64,000 nt of DNA. Origin: Pseudomonas sp. RIT409 (GTDB lineage Bacteria; Pseudomonadota; Gammaproteobacteria; Pseudomonadales; Pseudomonadaceae). The translations under genes and the position numbers were made by a program. The stretch covers positions 186,001 to 250,000 of the forward strand of contig NZ_QARE02000006.1 of NCBI RefSeq assembly GCF_003052515.2, written 5' to 3'. How positions within the stretch are numbered: the stretch's first letter is position 1; every line of letters begins with the position of its first letter. A model generated the notes under the pieces. The model was not told where the DNA came from, searched no databases, and saw only the letters and a list, made by a program, of their open reading frames with translations. Positions 42,529 to 51,767 of this stretch are shown here, piece by piece.

Positions 42529-43893
42529 TCACTTCTGCAACTCGGCCAGCGTCAGGTCCAGGCATTTGCGTGCCTTGTCCACCAGTTCATCGATTTCCGC
42601 GAAGCTGATCACCAACGGCGGCGAGATGATCATCGTGTCACCCACCGCGCGCATGATCAGTCCGTTATTGAAGCAAAACGTCCGGCAGATCATGCCCACC
42701 CCCCGGCCGGCATAGCGCTCCCGAGTGGCCTTGTCCTTCACCAGCTCAATGGCGCCCAGCATGCCGACGCCGCGCACTTCCCCTACCAGAGGGTGATCGT
42801 TCAACTCGCGCAAACGCTTTTGCAAGTATGGTGCCGTTTCTGTTTTCACCCGCTCGACGATCCGCTCTTCCCGCAGGATGCGGATGTTTTCCAGGCCGAC
42901 CGCTGCCGCCACCGGGTGACCGGAGTAGGTGAAACCGTGGTTGAAATCACCCCCTTCGTTGAGCACGCTGACCACGTCATCGCGCACGATGACGCCACCC
43001 ATGGGGATGTAACCCGAAGTGAGCCCCTTGGCGATGGTCATGAGGTGTGGCTGCAGACCGTAGAAATCGCTACCGAACCACTCACCGGTGCGGCCGAAGC
43101 CACAGATCACTTCGTCTGCCACGAACAGGATGTCGTACTTGGCCAGAATCTCTTTGACCTTCGGCCAGTAAGTGTCCGGAGGAACGATCACGCCGCCCGC
43201 GCCTTGGATAGGCTCGGCGATGAACGCTCCCACGCTGTCTTCGCCCAGTTCCAGAATCTTCTTTTCCAATTGCTCGGCAGCCCAGATACCGAACGCATCC
43301 GGCGTCATGTCCCCGCCCTCGCCGAACCAGTAAGGCTGGGGAATGTGGACGATGCCGGGAATCGGCAGGTCGCCCTGCTCGTGCATGTACGTCATCCCGC
43401 CCAGGCTCGCGCCCGCCACGGTAGAACCGTGGTAACCGTTCTTGCGACTGATGATGGTTTTCTTGCCAGGCTTGCCTTTGACCGCCCAGTAATGGCGGAC
43501 CATCCGCAGCACCGTGTCGTTGCCTTCGGACCCGGACCCGGTGAAGAACACGTGATTCATGCCAGCAGGGGCAATCTCGGAGATCGCCTTGGCTAATTGC
43601 AGCGCGGGAGGGTGAGCGGTCTGGAAAAACAGGTTGTAGTAAGGCAGTTCACGCATTTGCTTGCTGGCGGCGTCAGCCAGTTCATGCCGGCCATACCCCA
43701 CGGCCACGCACCACAGCCCGGCCATGCCGTCGAGGATCTTGTTGCCTTCGCTGTCCCAGAGGTAAACGCCCTCGGCGCGGGTGATGATGCGTGGGCCATT
43801 CTCTTTAAGCTGCTTGAAGTCGCTGAAGGGCGCCAGGTGATGATCGCTGCTGAGCGCTTGCCATTCGCGGGTTTGCGGATTGTTGGAACTCAT
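42529..43893 (-). CDS. spuC: putrescine/polyamine-pyruvate aminotransferase
   Basis: Class III PLP aminotransferase moving the amino group of putrescine (or related polyamines) to pyruvate. It is 454 aa with FFTGSGSEGNDTVLRMVRHYW, the acidic FVADEVICGFGRTG and the PLP lysine in MTIAKGLTSGYIPMGGV. ATG 43893 (MSSNNPQTREW) with TGGAG ahead is chosen; the frame extends 35 codons further without homology. Confidence 0.93.
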   Translation of the reverse strand: MSSNNPQTREWQALSSDHHLAPFSDFKQLKENGPRIITRAEGVYLWDSEGNKILDGMAGLWCVAVGYGRHELADAASKQMRELPYYNLFFQTAHPPALQLAKAISEIAPAGMNHVFFTGSGSEGNDTVLRMVRHYWAVKGKPGKKTIISRKNGYHGSTVAGASLGGMTYMHEQGDLPIPGIVHIPQPYWFGEGGDMTPDAFGIWAAEQLEKKILELGEDSVGAFIAEPIQGAGGVIVPPDTYWPKVKEILAKYDILFVADEVICGFGRTGEWFGSDFYGLQPHLMTIAKGLTSGYIPMGGVIVRDDVVSVLNEGGDFNHGFTYSGHPVAAAVGLENIRILREERIVERVKTETAPYLQKRLRELNDHPLVGEVRGVGMLGAIELVKDKATRERYAGRGVGMICRTFCFNNGLIMRAVGDTMIISPPLVISFAEIDELVDKARKCLDLTLAELQK

Positions 43894-43964
43894 GAACCAC
43901 TCCATTAGCTGCATATCGCGTGTAGGCGCCGCCCGACTCCCGGGCTGGGCAGCGCCTCGGATCT

Positions 43965-45323
43965 TCAGACGGCAAAAAGCAGGAATTCCCGCTCCCACGA
44001 ACTGATGACACGCTTGAAGTTTTCGTGCTCGGCGCGCTTGACCGCGACGTAACCGGTCACGAACGTCTTGCCGAGGTATTTCTCGACGGTCTTGCTGTTC
44101 TCCATACGCTCCAGAGCGTCTTCGATGGTCAGCGGCAGCCGCAGATTGCGCCGCTCATAACCACGCCCCACCACCGGCGCACTCGGGTTGATGCCCTCGA
44201 CCATGCCGATGAAGCCGCACAGCAGGCTCGCGGCAATGGCGAGATACGGGTTGGCGTCGGCACCCGGCAGGCGGTTTTCGACGCGACGGTTCTGCGGGGT
44301 CGCATCCGGAACGCGCAAGCCAACGGTGCGGTTCTCCTCGCCCCACTCCACGTTCACTGGCGCTGAAGTGTCGGGCAGGAAGCGGCGGAACGAGTTGACG
44401 TTGGGCGCGAACAGCGGCAACAGCTCGGGAATCAACTTTTGCAGACCGCCGATGTGTTGCAGGAACAACTGGCTCATGGTCCCGTCTTCATTGGAGAAGA
44501 TGCTCTTGCCCGTCTCGATGTCGATGATGCTCTGGTGCAGGTGCATGGCACTGCCCGGCTCACCGGTCATTGGCTTGGCCATGAAGGTCGCTGCCACGTC
44601 ATGCTTGAGGGCAGCCTCGCGCATCGTGCGCTTGAACACGAGAATCTGGTCGGCCAGGTGCAGCGCGTCGCCGTGACGGAAGTTGATTTCCATCTGCGCC
44701 GTGCCGTCTTCGTGAATCAACGTATCGAGATCGAGGTTTTGCAGTTCGCACCAGTCGTAGACGTCTTCGAACAGGGGATCGAATTCGTTCGCTGCCTCGA
44801 TCGAGAAGGACTGACGGCCGGTTTCCGGGCGGCCCGAACGACCCACCGGCGGCTGCAACGGGTAATCGGGGTCGTCGCTGCGCTTGGTCAGGTAGAACTC
44901 CATTTCAGGCGCCACGATCGGCTGCCAGCCTTGATCGGCATACAGCTTGAGCACTTTTTTCAACACGTTGCGCGGCGACAGCTCAATGGGGTTGCCCTGC
45001 TTGTCGTAGGTGTCGTGAATCACCTGCGCGGTCGGCTCGATGGCCCATGGCACCAGAAACACCGCATTCTGGTCAGGACGGCAGAACATGTCGATGTCCG
45101 CAGCGTCCAGCAACTCGTAATAAATGTCGTCTTCGACATAGTCCCCGGTGACCGTTTGCAGCAGAACGCTCTCGGGCAAGCGCATGCCTTTCTCGGCAAT
45201 GAACTTGTTGGTCGGAGAGATTTTGCCGCGGGTGATACCGGTGAGGTCGGAGATCATGCACTCGACTTCGGTAATCCTGTGTTCTTTCAACCAATCGGTG
45301 AGCTGGTCGAGGTTGGTACTCAT
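43965..45323 (-). CDS. spuB: gamma-glutamylpolyamine synthetase (glutamine-synthetase-like)
   Basis: A 452-aa member of the GS-like PuuA family that ligates glutamate to putrescine or other polyamines using ATP. Visible family segments: N-terminal ECMISDLTGITRGK, APEMEFYLTKR (metal ligands), EINFRHGDALHLADQ, GSAMHLHQSI and NRRVENRLPGADANPYLA. ATG 45323 with CTGAGG ahead is chosen. It lies 48 bases downstream of spuA on the same strand. Confidence 0.92.
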   Translation of the reverse strand: MSTNLDQLTDWLKEHRITEVECMISDLTGITRGKISPTNKFIAEKGMRLPESVLLQTVTGDYVEDDIYYELLDAADIDMFCRPDQNAVFLVPWAIEPTAQVIHDTYDKQGNPIELSPRNVLKKVLKLYADQGWQPIVAPEMEFYLTKRSDDPDYPLQPPVGRSGRPETGRQSFSIEAANEFDPLFEDVYDWCELQNLDLDTLIHEDGTAQMEINFRHGDALHLADQILVFKRTMREAALKHDVAATFMAKPMTGEPGSAMHLHQSIIDIETGKSIFSNEDGTMSQLFLQHIGGLQKLIPELLPLFAPNVNSFRRFLPDTSAPVNVEWGEENRTVGLRVPDATPQNRRVENRLPGADANPYLAIAASLLCGFIGMVEGINPSAPVVGRGYERRNLRLPLTIEDALERMENSKTVEKYLGKTFVTGYVAVKRAEHENFKRVISSWEREFLLFAV

Positions 45324-45371
45324 AAATACCTCAGGGGTTGGATGTCCTGCGTCCAACGGTGGACTCAGGCG

Positions 45372-46160
45372 TTATCTGGACGCTTCGGCGTCACGTTGTA
45401 TTGCGCGTTTTCGACAGGCCTCGCCAAAGGCCTGCAGGATTGAAAGATAGTCGGGGTTCTCCGTGACTTGCCACTCCGGGTGCCATTGAACGCCGAGGGC
45501 GAACACTTCGGGCGAAGCAAAAGGCACGCCCGATGGTACGGAGATCGCCTCGATCAGGCCATCCGGCGCAGTCGCTTCGACTCGCAAACCGGGTGCAAGG
45601 TGCTCGATGCCTTGGCCATGAATTGAATTGACACGAATTTCGTCCGGCAATCCCAGCCCGGCCAGGAGACCACCCGGCTCGATGTGCATGGAGTGGCTCG
45701 CAGCGTATTGAATTTCAACGGGTTCATTGTCGGGTTCACGGTGATCCATGTAGGTTCCCGTCTCATGAACCTGCTGATGCAGCGTGCCGCCGAACGCCAC
45801 ATTCATCTCCTGAAACCCCCGGCAAATCCCCAATACCGGCACGCCGGCAGCCACAGCGGCGCGAATAAGCGGTAAGGTGGTGCGGTCGCGCGCAGGATCA
45901 TGGGCAGTGCCCGGCGCGCTGGCTGGCCCGCTATAGTGGTAGGGTTCGACGTTGGAAGGAGAACCGGTGAAGAGCAACCCGTCGACTGCCGCGAGGATAT
46001 CGGCCGGGTCGATGAGCTCTGCCAGCGACGGCAGAATGAGCGGCAGGCCCCCGGCAGCGACAGCCACTGCACGGACGTATTTGTCGCCGCTGACGTGATA
46101 GGCATGCAAGCCGATTTGCTGAGTGCAGGCTGTGACGCCAATCAGCGGAAGGCGAGGCAT
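45372..46160 (-). CDS. spuA: gamma-glutamyl-gamma-aminobutyrate hydrolase (class I amidotransferase type)
   Basis: Hydrolyses gamma-glutamyl-GABA or related adducts late in gamma-glutamylated polyamine catabolism (PuuD-like). It is 262 aa with a glutamine-amidotransferase triad: nucleophile Cys in VLGICRGFQEMN, and His/Glu in ALGVQWHPEW. First gene of the leftward spu operon, divergent from spuI. Confidence 0.92.
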   Translation of the reverse strand: MPRLPLIGVTACTQQIGLHAYHVSGDKYVRAVAVAAGGLPLILPSLAELIDPADILAAVDGLLFTGSPSNVEPYHYSGPASAPGTAHDPARDRTTLPLIRAAVAAGVPVLGICRGFQEMNVAFGGTLHQQVHETGTYMDHREPDNEPVEIQYAASHSMHIEPGGLLAGLGLPDEIRVNSIHGQGIEHLAPGLRVEATAPDGLIEAISVPSGVPFASPEVFALGVQWHPEWQVTENPDYLSILQAFGEACRKRAIQRDAEASR

Positions 46161-46297
46161 ATGACCCCCGGTGTTATTGCTGTTATGGGCTGCGACCGAG
46201 CTTAGCGTTGTTCATTTTTTTACACAACAACCCCGTAAAAAATAAAACACGCCCCGCTCAAGATCGCAGTTCCCGAGACTTACAAGGCTCCAAATGC

Positions 46298-46342
46298 GCC
46301 CTAAAACGCAGCAAAACTGGCGCCAAGGCGCCGTTTTAGGGC
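46298..46342. promoter_or_regulatory. perfect 11-bp dyad in the spuA-spuI divergent promoter region
   Basis: GCCCTAAAACG (46298-46308) is repeated as its exact complement CGTTTTAGGGC (46332-46342) across a 23-base centre that itself contains GGCGCC and GGCGCC-like steps. Position midway between two divergent polyamine genes suggests an operator for a shared regulator; it could also be a leader hairpin on the spuI side. Confidence 0.6.
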
Positions 46343-46437
46343 AAATAGGGGCTCTCTTGACTTCATCTGGGCTTTCGGATTGACTGAACCCCGTAATGCT
46401 CGATGATTGATATTTTCAACAACAAAGGTGTTGCATC

Positions 46438-47814
46438 ATGTCGGTACCCCCGCGTGCCGTTCAGCTCAACGAAGCGAACGCGTTCCTTAAGGAACATCCT
46501 GAGGTTCTATACGTTGACCTTCTGATTGCAGATATGAATGGAGTGGTGCGCGGCAAGCGCATCGAACGCACCAGCCTTCATAAGGTTTACGAAAAAGGCA
46601 TCAACCTCCCAGCCTCTCTATTCGCACTGGATATCAATGGCTCGACGGTGGAAAGCACCGGCCTGGGGCTGGACATCGGTGACGCAGACCGAATCTGTTA
46701 TCCCATCCCCAATACCCTCAGCAACGAACCGTGGCAGAAGCGCCCGACCGCACAACTGCTGATGACCATGCACGAACTGGAAGGCGAGCCGTTTTTCGCA
46801 GACCCGCGCGAAGTGCTGCGCCAGGTCGTCACGAAGTTCGACGAGATGGGGCTGACCATCTGCGCAGCGTTCGAGCTGGAGTTCTACCTGATCGACCAGG
46901 AAAACGTGAATGGCCGCCCGCAGCCACCGCGCTCGCCTATCTCGGGCAAACGTCCGCACTCGACACAGGTGTACCTGATCGACGACCTCGACGAATACGT
47001 CGATTGCCTCCAGGACATTCTGGAAGGCGCCAAGGAACAGGGCATTCCCGCAGATGCCATCGTCAAGGAAAGTGCCCCGGCTCAATTCGAAGTCAACCTG
47101 CACCACACCGCTGACGCGCTGAAGGCCTGTGACTACGCCGTGCTGCTCAAGCGGCTGATCAAGAACATCGCCTACGACCATGAGATGGACTCCACCTTCA
47201 TGGCCAAACCCTACCCCGGCCAGGCGGGTAACGGGCTGCACGTCCACATCTCGGTTCTGGACCGCGATGGCAAGAACATTTTCACCAGTGAGGATCCCGA
47301 GCAGAACGCCGCGCTACGTCACGCGATCGGCGGTGTGCTCGAGACCCTACCGGCGCAGATGGCGTTCCTTTGCCCGAACGTCAACTCCTATCGCCGGTTC
47401 GGTGCCCAGTTTTACGTGCCCAACTCACCCACCTGGGGGCTGGATAACCGGACCGTGGCGGTGCGGGTGCCCACCGGCAGCGCCGATGCCGTGCGCATCG
47501 AACACCGGGTCGCCGGTGCAGATGCCAACCCTTACCTGCTGATGGCTTCGGTGCTGGCCGGCATTCACCATGGCCTGACCAACAAGGTAGAGCCACCGCC
47601 GCCCGTGGAAGGCAACTCCTACGAGCAGCATGAGCAAAGCCTGCCGAACAATCTGCGCGACGCACTGCGCGAGCTCGATGACAGCGAGGTCATGGCCCGT
47701 TACATCGACCCGAAATACATCGACATCTTCGTCGCGTGCAAGGAAAGCGAACTGGAAGAGTTTGAACATTCCATTTCCGACCTTGAATACAATTGGTACC
47801 TGCACACCGTGTGA
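46438..47814 (+). CDS. spuI: gamma-glutamylpolyamine synthetase (glutamine-synthetase-like)
   Basis: A 458-aa paralogue of spuB, also PuuA-like: DLLIADMNGVVRGKRI, FELEFYLIDQEN, EVNLHHTADALKACD, GNGLHVHISVLD and RIEHRVAGADANPYLL. It is transcribed away from spuA, which mirrors P. aeruginosa PA0296 (spuI) and supports the name. Having two such synthetases is typical of Pseudomonas and reflects different polyamine preferences. Confidence 0.9.
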   Translation: MSVPPRAVQLNEANAFLKEHPEVLYVDLLIADMNGVVRGKRIERTSLHKVYEKGINLPASLFALDINGSTVESTGLGLDIGDADRICYPIPNTLSNEPWQKRPTAQLLMTMHELEGEPFFADPREVLRQVVTKFDEMGLTICAAFELEFYLIDQENVNGRPQPPRSPISGKRPHSTQVYLIDDLDEYVDCLQDILEGAKEQGIPADAIVKESAPAQFEVNLHHTADALKACDYAVLLKRLIKNIAYDHEMDSTFMAKPYPGQAGNGLHVHISVLDRDGKNIFTSEDPEQNAALRHAIGGVLETLPAQMAFLCPNVNSYRRFGAQFYVPNSPTWGLDNRTVAVRVPTGSADAVRIEHRVAGADANPYLLMASVLAGIHHGLTNKVEPPPPVEGNSYEQHEQSLPNNLRDALRELDDSEVMARYIDPKYIDIFVACKESELEEFEHSISDLEYNWYLHTV

Positions 47815-47834
47815 TGCCGATGTGAGATAAAAAG

Positions 47835-47869
47835 AACGCCCTGGATCCATGTGGTTGAGGGCGTTTTTT
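47835..47869 (+). terminator. intrinsic terminator of spuI
   Basis: AACGCCCT (47835-47842) pairs with AGGGCGTT (47858-47865) and runs into a T-tract. Confidence 0.93.
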
Positions 47870-47890
47870 ATTTTAGACGGCGAAATTTCG

Positions 47891-47977
47891 GTAGGAGCGC
47901 GCTTGCCCGCGATTGCGGTGTGCCTGTGACGAATCGGGTGTCTGATTCACCGCAGTCGCGGGCAAGCGCGCTCCTAC
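47891..47977. repeat. REPIN between spuI and the TetR gene
   Basis: Ends GTAGGAGCGCGCTTGCCCGC and GCGGGCAAGCGCGCTCCTAC, with inner arms ATTGCGGTG / CACCGCAGT. Confidence 0.94.
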
Positions 47978-48042
47978 AACGGATATGGCCCGCCTCAGGA
48001 CCTCGCGTACAATGCTCCCGGCCCCGATCAAGAGAACGCGCA

Positions 48043-48687
48043 ATGACCCGCCCCGCCATGCCCCGCAAACCCCGTGCACGCAGCCAGGCCCGGATCGAGT
48101 CGATCCTCGACGCCGCGCGGACACTGCTGGCATCCGATGGGGTGGCAAGCCTTTCGATCTACAGCGTGGCTGAACGCGCGGGCATTCCCCCTTCCTCGGT
48201 GTATCACTTCTTTGCCAGCGTCCCGGCCTTGCTCGAAGCCCTGACCGCCGATGTGCACGCCGCCTTCCGCGAGAGCTTGCAGCAACCGATCGATCATACT
48301 CAGCTCAACACCTGGCACGACCTGTCGCGACTCGCCGAAACACGCATGCTCACGATTTACAACGATGACGCCGCAGCTCGCCAGTTGATCCTCGCTCAGC
48401 ATGGTCTGACCGAAGTCACCCAGGCCGACCGTCAGCATGACATCGAGCTGGGCAACCTCATGCACGAGCTGTTCGCCAGACACTTCCAACTGCCCGCCCT
48501 GCCGGATGAGGTCGATGTCTTTGCGCTGGCACTGGAGCTGGCGGATCGCGTCTACGCCCGCTCCGTGCAACTGCACGACACCATCACCCCGCGCATGGCC
48601 GAAGAAGGCCGACGCGTGTTCGATGCGTATCTGGGGCTGTACCTGCCGCCGTTTTTGCCGAAGCATTCGCACGTAGCACCCTTGTAG
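48043..48687 (+). CDS. TetR-family transcriptional regulator
   Basis: A 214-aa regulator with the TetR helix-turn-helix in residues about 14-60 (RIESILDAARTLLASDG, then VAERAGIPPSSVYHFF) and a helical ligand-binding C-terminus. ATG 48043 follows AAGAGAACG. The last codons run into a REPIN: the TAG stop (48685-48687) is the first part of the REP sequence, so the C-terminus may have been set by repeat insertion. Target unknown. Confidence 0.87.
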   Translation: MTRPAMPRKPRARSQARIESILDAARTLLASDGVASLSIYSVAERAGIPPSSVYHFFASVPALLEALTADVHAAFRESLQQPIDHTQLNTWHDLSRLAETRMLTIYNDDAAARQLILAQHGLTEVTQADRQHDIELGNLMHELFARHFQLPALPDEVDVFALALELADRVYARSVQLHDTITPRMAEEGRRVFDAYLGLYLPPFLPKHSHVAPL

Positions 48688-48770
48688 GAACGCGCTTGCC
48701 CGCGATGACGGTGTGTCAGCCAACTTTCACACACCTGACACTCCGCCGTCGCGGGCAAGCGCGCTCCTAC
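48684..48770. repeat. REPIN supplying the stop codon of the TetR gene
   Basis: Ends GTAGGAACGCGCTTGCCCGC and GCGGGCAAGCGCGCTCCTAC. This is the last REPIN in the window; none is seen in the remaining 15 kb. Confidence 0.94.
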
Positions 48771-48797
48771 AGGTCCGTGTGTAATGCCCGCCCCCCC

Positions 48798-48866
48798 AAA
48801 GGGCTCGCACCCTTCAGGATTGGTCACCACACATCAATCACAACTTGGAGATCGATACTTCACGTG
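48798..48866 (-). pseudogene. decayed copy of the 3' end of mop plus its terminator
   Basis: Over 60 bases (48801-48860 against 49841-49900) about 50 positions match the end of the mop gene. Read on the minus strand it keeps the final residues as EVSISKL and stop, where mop has EVSIAKL and stop, followed by the remains of the terminator stem. Only this tail is present; beyond 48866 the sequences differ. Confidence 0.7.
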
Positions 48867-49171
48867 CGAACTGCCGCCTAGGGAGCCCGGATCAGGTGGT
48901 CTGGCGGTTTTCGCACGCCCGAGACTTGTTCGGCGCATCCAAAGAAGCACTGCACTTATAATCTCCTGATTTACCGTGGCATGCGTATACGAATCTGATT
49001 AAGTGAGTCAGTGCACTGACGAGCTGACGTATTTGGAATAAATTATCGAAAGACTACTTCCAATGATTCTAACTAATTAAAAGTCGAGCAACTATTCTGA
49101 ATGAGCAGCTTGAAAATTTTCTAAGTTGAAAGAAAATTTGAGCGACATAACTATCAATGGAGAAATTGATC
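48867..49171. other. AT-rich gene-free stretch with a 14-bp palindrome
   Basis: No gene seen. GTCAGTGCACTGAC (49007-49020) is a perfect palindrome and a possible regulator site for the gene that starts at 49172. AT-rich runs around 49060-49140 would suit a promoter. Base composition is unlike the flanking genes. Confidence 0.45.
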
Positions 49172-49636
49172 ATGGATATTAAAGATTTGCCGAGCGAGCT
49201 TCAGGCAGGTAGTAAAGAAGCGCCAGCAGGTTCAAGCTTTAGCGGTCTGTTGAAGTGGGGCGATCTGGATCCTGTAAAGTTCTATGCTGACATCGTTACT
49301 CTGGATACTGAGGTGGGTTACCCCAGAGTTATGGGAATGTCAGTGAAGAATGTTCCGCCCCCCATAGGGGAACGCATTGTCATTAATGTTTATGCAAATA
49401 AAAGTGGGGATTATATCCTAGGGCCTGAGGGCTCTGAACACCAATCCGGTGTATATGTCGTTGGAATCTTAGCTCACGGCGACGACTATGGGTCTGTTCA
49501 CGATCAGGACGGCAAGATCTCCGTAACGCTTAATCCGAATGGCAGTTTTTCAGCTAAATTTCAATTTACCTTCACCCTTAATGGTCAGAGGGGGGAATTT
49601 TTGAATGGAACTGTAAACATCCCAGCTTCTGAATAG
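49172..49636 (+). CDS. hypothetical protein, probably beta-rich, foreign in composition
   Basis: A 154-aa protein I do not recognise. It has no signal peptide or membrane segment; hydrophobic and polar residues alternate over long stretches (RIVINVYANKSGDYIL, GVYVVGILAHGDDYG, SFSAKFQFTFTLNG), suggesting a beta-sandwich. The second ATG (49172) is preferred because GGAG at 49159 is then correctly spaced and overlaps the first ATG (49157). The gene is AT-richer than its neighbours and lies between imperfect direct repeats, which suggests acquisition. Confidence 0.7.
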   Translation: MDIKDLPSELQAGSKEAPAGSSFSGLLKWGDLDPVKFYADIVTLDTEVGYPRVMGMSVKNVPPPIGERIVINVYANKSGDYILGPEGSEHQSGVYVVGILAHGDDYGSVHDQDGKISVTLNPNGSFSAKFQFTFTLNGQRGEFLNGTVNIPASE

Positions 49637-49690
49637 TTGTAGGACGGTAACGTTTTAAAGTTGGCATTTTTTCGTACTCCTAGGGCTGTT

Positions 49691-49727
49691 CCGATCAACT
49701 TTCCTTCGTTAAGTGGCAGTTGATCGG
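49691..49727. terminator. perfect 10-bp inverted repeat after the hypothetical gene
   Basis: CCGATCAACT (49691-49700) and AGTTGATCGG (49718-49727) pair across a 17-base loop. There is no T-run, so it may be a factor-assisted stop or the end of an inserted segment. Confidence 0.45.
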
Positions 49728-49826
49728 AGTATCACTAAGCTCGCCTGCACACTCAATGAACACACCACTCCGGATAACCAGTGTTGGCTACTGTCAGAAA
49801 TGACAGGGGGCACTTTGCCATGGTTT

Positions 49827-49861
49827 AAAAAAACCCCGAAGGGCTCGCACCCTCCGGGGTT
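49827..49861 (-). terminator. intrinsic terminator of mop
   Basis: On the minus strand AACCCCG-AGGG and CCCT-CGGGGTT pair across a GCGAG loop and are followed by seven Ts (A-run at 49827-49833). Confidence 0.9.
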
Positions 49862-49877
49862 GTTCACAACGCATCGA

Positions 49878-50093
49878 TCACAACTTGGCGATCGACACCT
49901 CAGTGGACTTCACGAATGCGATGACTTCGCTGCCCACGGTCAGCTCCAGTTCTTTGACCGAGCGGGTGGTGATCACGGACGTGACGATGCCGGAAGCGGT
50001 CTGAACGTCGATTTCGGACAGCACGTCGCCGGTGACGATTTCCTTGATGGTGCCTTTGAACTGGTTGCGGACGTTGATGGCTTTGATAGTCAT
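49878..50093 (-). CDS. molybdopterin/molybdate-binding TOBE-domain protein (Mop, SsuF-like)
   Basis: A 71-aa single Mop/TOBE domain (MTIKAINVRNQFKGTIKEI, later TTRSVKELELTVGSEVIAFVKSTEV). Such proteins bind molybdate oligomerically. The gene closes the ssu operon, as ssuF does in P. putida, where it is needed for sulfonate use for reasons that remain unclear. AAGGAAG lies ahead of the ATG. Confidence 0.88.
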   Translation of the reverse strand: MTIKAINVRNQFKGTIKEIVTGDVLSEIDVQTASGIVTSVITTRSVKELELTVGSEVIAFVKSTEVSIAKL

Positions 50094-50144
50094 GGTATGG
50101 CTTCCTTTTTTGAGACCAGTGCCAGGCGCGACATTGCGCCCGGG

Positions 50145-50954
50145 TTAATTCGCCCAACGCAATTGCGTGGGCAGCGGTGAAGTGGGTTCGGGTTCGGGCG
50201 GGCTGCCAGGAATCGACAGCACGCGGTTGAGGACTTCGGTTTCCAGCGCCGCCAGCCGGTAAGAACCGCGTGCGCGAGGACGGGCAAGGTCGACCTGCAA
50301 GTCGAGGCCGATACGCCCCTCTTCGATCAGCAAGACGCGGTCGGCAATCGCCACGGCCTCGCTGACGTCGTGAGTGACCAGCAGCACCGTAAAACCGTGC
50401 TTTTGCCACAGGTCTTCGATCAACTGCTGCATCTCGATGCGGGTCAAGGCATCCAATGCGCCAAGAGGTTCGTCGAGCAGCAACAACCGGGGCTGGTGAA
50501 TCAAGGCACGCGCCAGGGCCACGCGTTGCTTTTGGCCGCCGGACAGTGCGGCTGGCCATTCGTTGGCGCGCTCGGCCAGCCCGACGGCGGCCAGCGCTTC
50601 GAGTGCCTTGCCACGCCAGTCACCGGTGAGGCCCAGGCCGACATTGTCGATGATCCGTTTCCACGGCAGCAAACGCGCCTCTTGGAACATCAGGCGCGTG
50701 TCTTCCCGTGCGTCGGCCAGTGCTGCGCTGCCCGCCAGTAATTGACCGCTGGTAGGCTGATCCAGCCCCGCCAGCAAGCGCAGCAGTGTGCTTTTGCCAC
50801 AACCGCTGCGACCCACCACGGCGACGAACTGCCCCGCTGGGATGTGCAAATCGATATCTTTCAGGACTTCCCGCGCGCCGAAGGTTTTCTTCAGTTTGCG
50901 CACTTGCAGCGGGATGCCGCGCAACAGGTTTGCCGGTTGTTGAAGAGTGCTCAT
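50145..50954 (-). CDS. ssuB: aliphatic sulfonate ABC transporter ATPase
   Basis: A 269-aa ATPase of the nitrate/sulfonate/taurine importer class: Walker [10 protein letters not shown], signature [15 protein letters not shown], Walker [14 protein letters not shown]-loop [10 protein letters not shown] 50954 overlaps the ssuC stop (ATGA). Confidence 0.92.
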   Translation of the reverse strand: MSTLQQPANLLRGIPLQVRKLKKTFGAREVLKDIDLHIPAGQFVAVVGRSGCGKSTLLRLLAGLDQPTSGQLLAGSAALADAREDTRLMFQEARLLPWKRIIDNVGLGLTGDWRGKALEALAAVGLAERANEWPAALSGGQKQRVALARALIHQPRLLLLDEPLGALDALTRIEMQQLIEDLWQKHGFTVLLVTHDVSEAVAIADRVLLIEEGRIGLDLQVDLARPRARGSYRLAALETEVLNRVLSIPGSPPEPEPTSPLPTQLRWAN

Positions 50955-51739
50955 CGCGCGCCACCTTTCGCTACTTGATACGCGGGGTGCCAACGCAGGC
51001 AGACCCGTTCCAGCCCTCGCGCCGCGAGGTCCGCCAGTTTGCCGAGTACGGCGTACAGAACGATCGCCAGCACCACCACATCGGTTTGCAGGAATTCACG
51101 GGCATTCATCGCCAGATAACCGATGCCTGAGCTGGCCGAGATGGTTTCGGCGACGATCAGCGTCAGCCACATGAACCCCAGAGCGAACCGCACGCCGACC
51201 AGAATCGAAGGCATCGCACCCGGGAGGATCACATGACGGAACAAGGCGAAGCCCGACAACCCGTAGCTGCGCGACATCTCCACCAGCGCCGGGTCGATGT
51301 TACGAATACCGTGGTAGGTATTCAGGTAGATGGGGAACAGCGTGCCCAGCGCCACCAGGAAAATCTTGGCACTCTCATCGATGCCGAACCACAGGATAAC
51401 CAGCGGAATCAGCGCCAGGTGCGGCACGTTACGGATCATTTGCACAGAGCTGTCGAGCAAACGCTCGCCCCATCTGGACAAGCCTGTGATGAAGCCCAGC
51501 GTCAGGCCGATACCGCCACCAATCGCAAAACCGATCGCTGCGCGCCAGCCGCTGATGGCCAGGTGCGTCCAGATCTCCCCGCTGCGCACCAGCGCCACGC
51601 CCGCTTCGATGACCGCGCTGGGCGCTGGCAAGATCCGAGTGGACAGCCAACCGGCGCTGACCGCCAGTTGCCAGATGGCCAGCAACAAGACCGGTAGCAG
51701 CCAGGGCGCCAGTCTTTGAGTGATTCTTTCAACGCTCAT
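50951..51739 (-). CDS. ssuC: aliphatic sulfonate ABC transporter permease
   Basis: A 262-aa permease with about six hydrophobic segments and the family EAA-like loop [28 protein letters not shown] 51739 ([10 protein letters not shown]) is preferred; GGAGACAACTCC precedes it. It follows ssuA by 28 bases with no ssuD gene in between. Confidence 0.92.
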   Translation of the reverse strand: MSVERITQRLAPWLLPVLLLAIWQLAVSAGWLSTRILPAPSAVIEAGVALVRSGEIWTHLAISGWRAAIGFAIGGGIGLTLGFITGLSRWGERLLDSSVQMIRNVPHLALIPLVILWFGIDESAKIFLVALGTLFPIYLNTYHGIRNIDPALVEMSRSYGLSGFALFRHVILPGAMPSILVGVRFALGFMWLTLIVAETISASSGIGYLAMNAREFLQTDVVVLAIVLYAVLGKLADLAARGLERVCLRWHPAYQVAKGGAR

Positions 51740-51767
51740 GGAGTTGTCTCCTCTTAATGCCAAGGGC

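Noticed and set aside
48871..49171. possible insertion sequence or transposase
   Set aside because: No transposase-like frame and no terminal inverted repeats with target duplication beyond the degenerate mop-tail repeats.
49713..50180. 155-codon open frame on the + strand
   Set aside because: It crosses the mop terminator and runs antisense to the whole mop gene. Its resemblance to a frame at 48784 reflects the duplicated mop tail, not a real protein.
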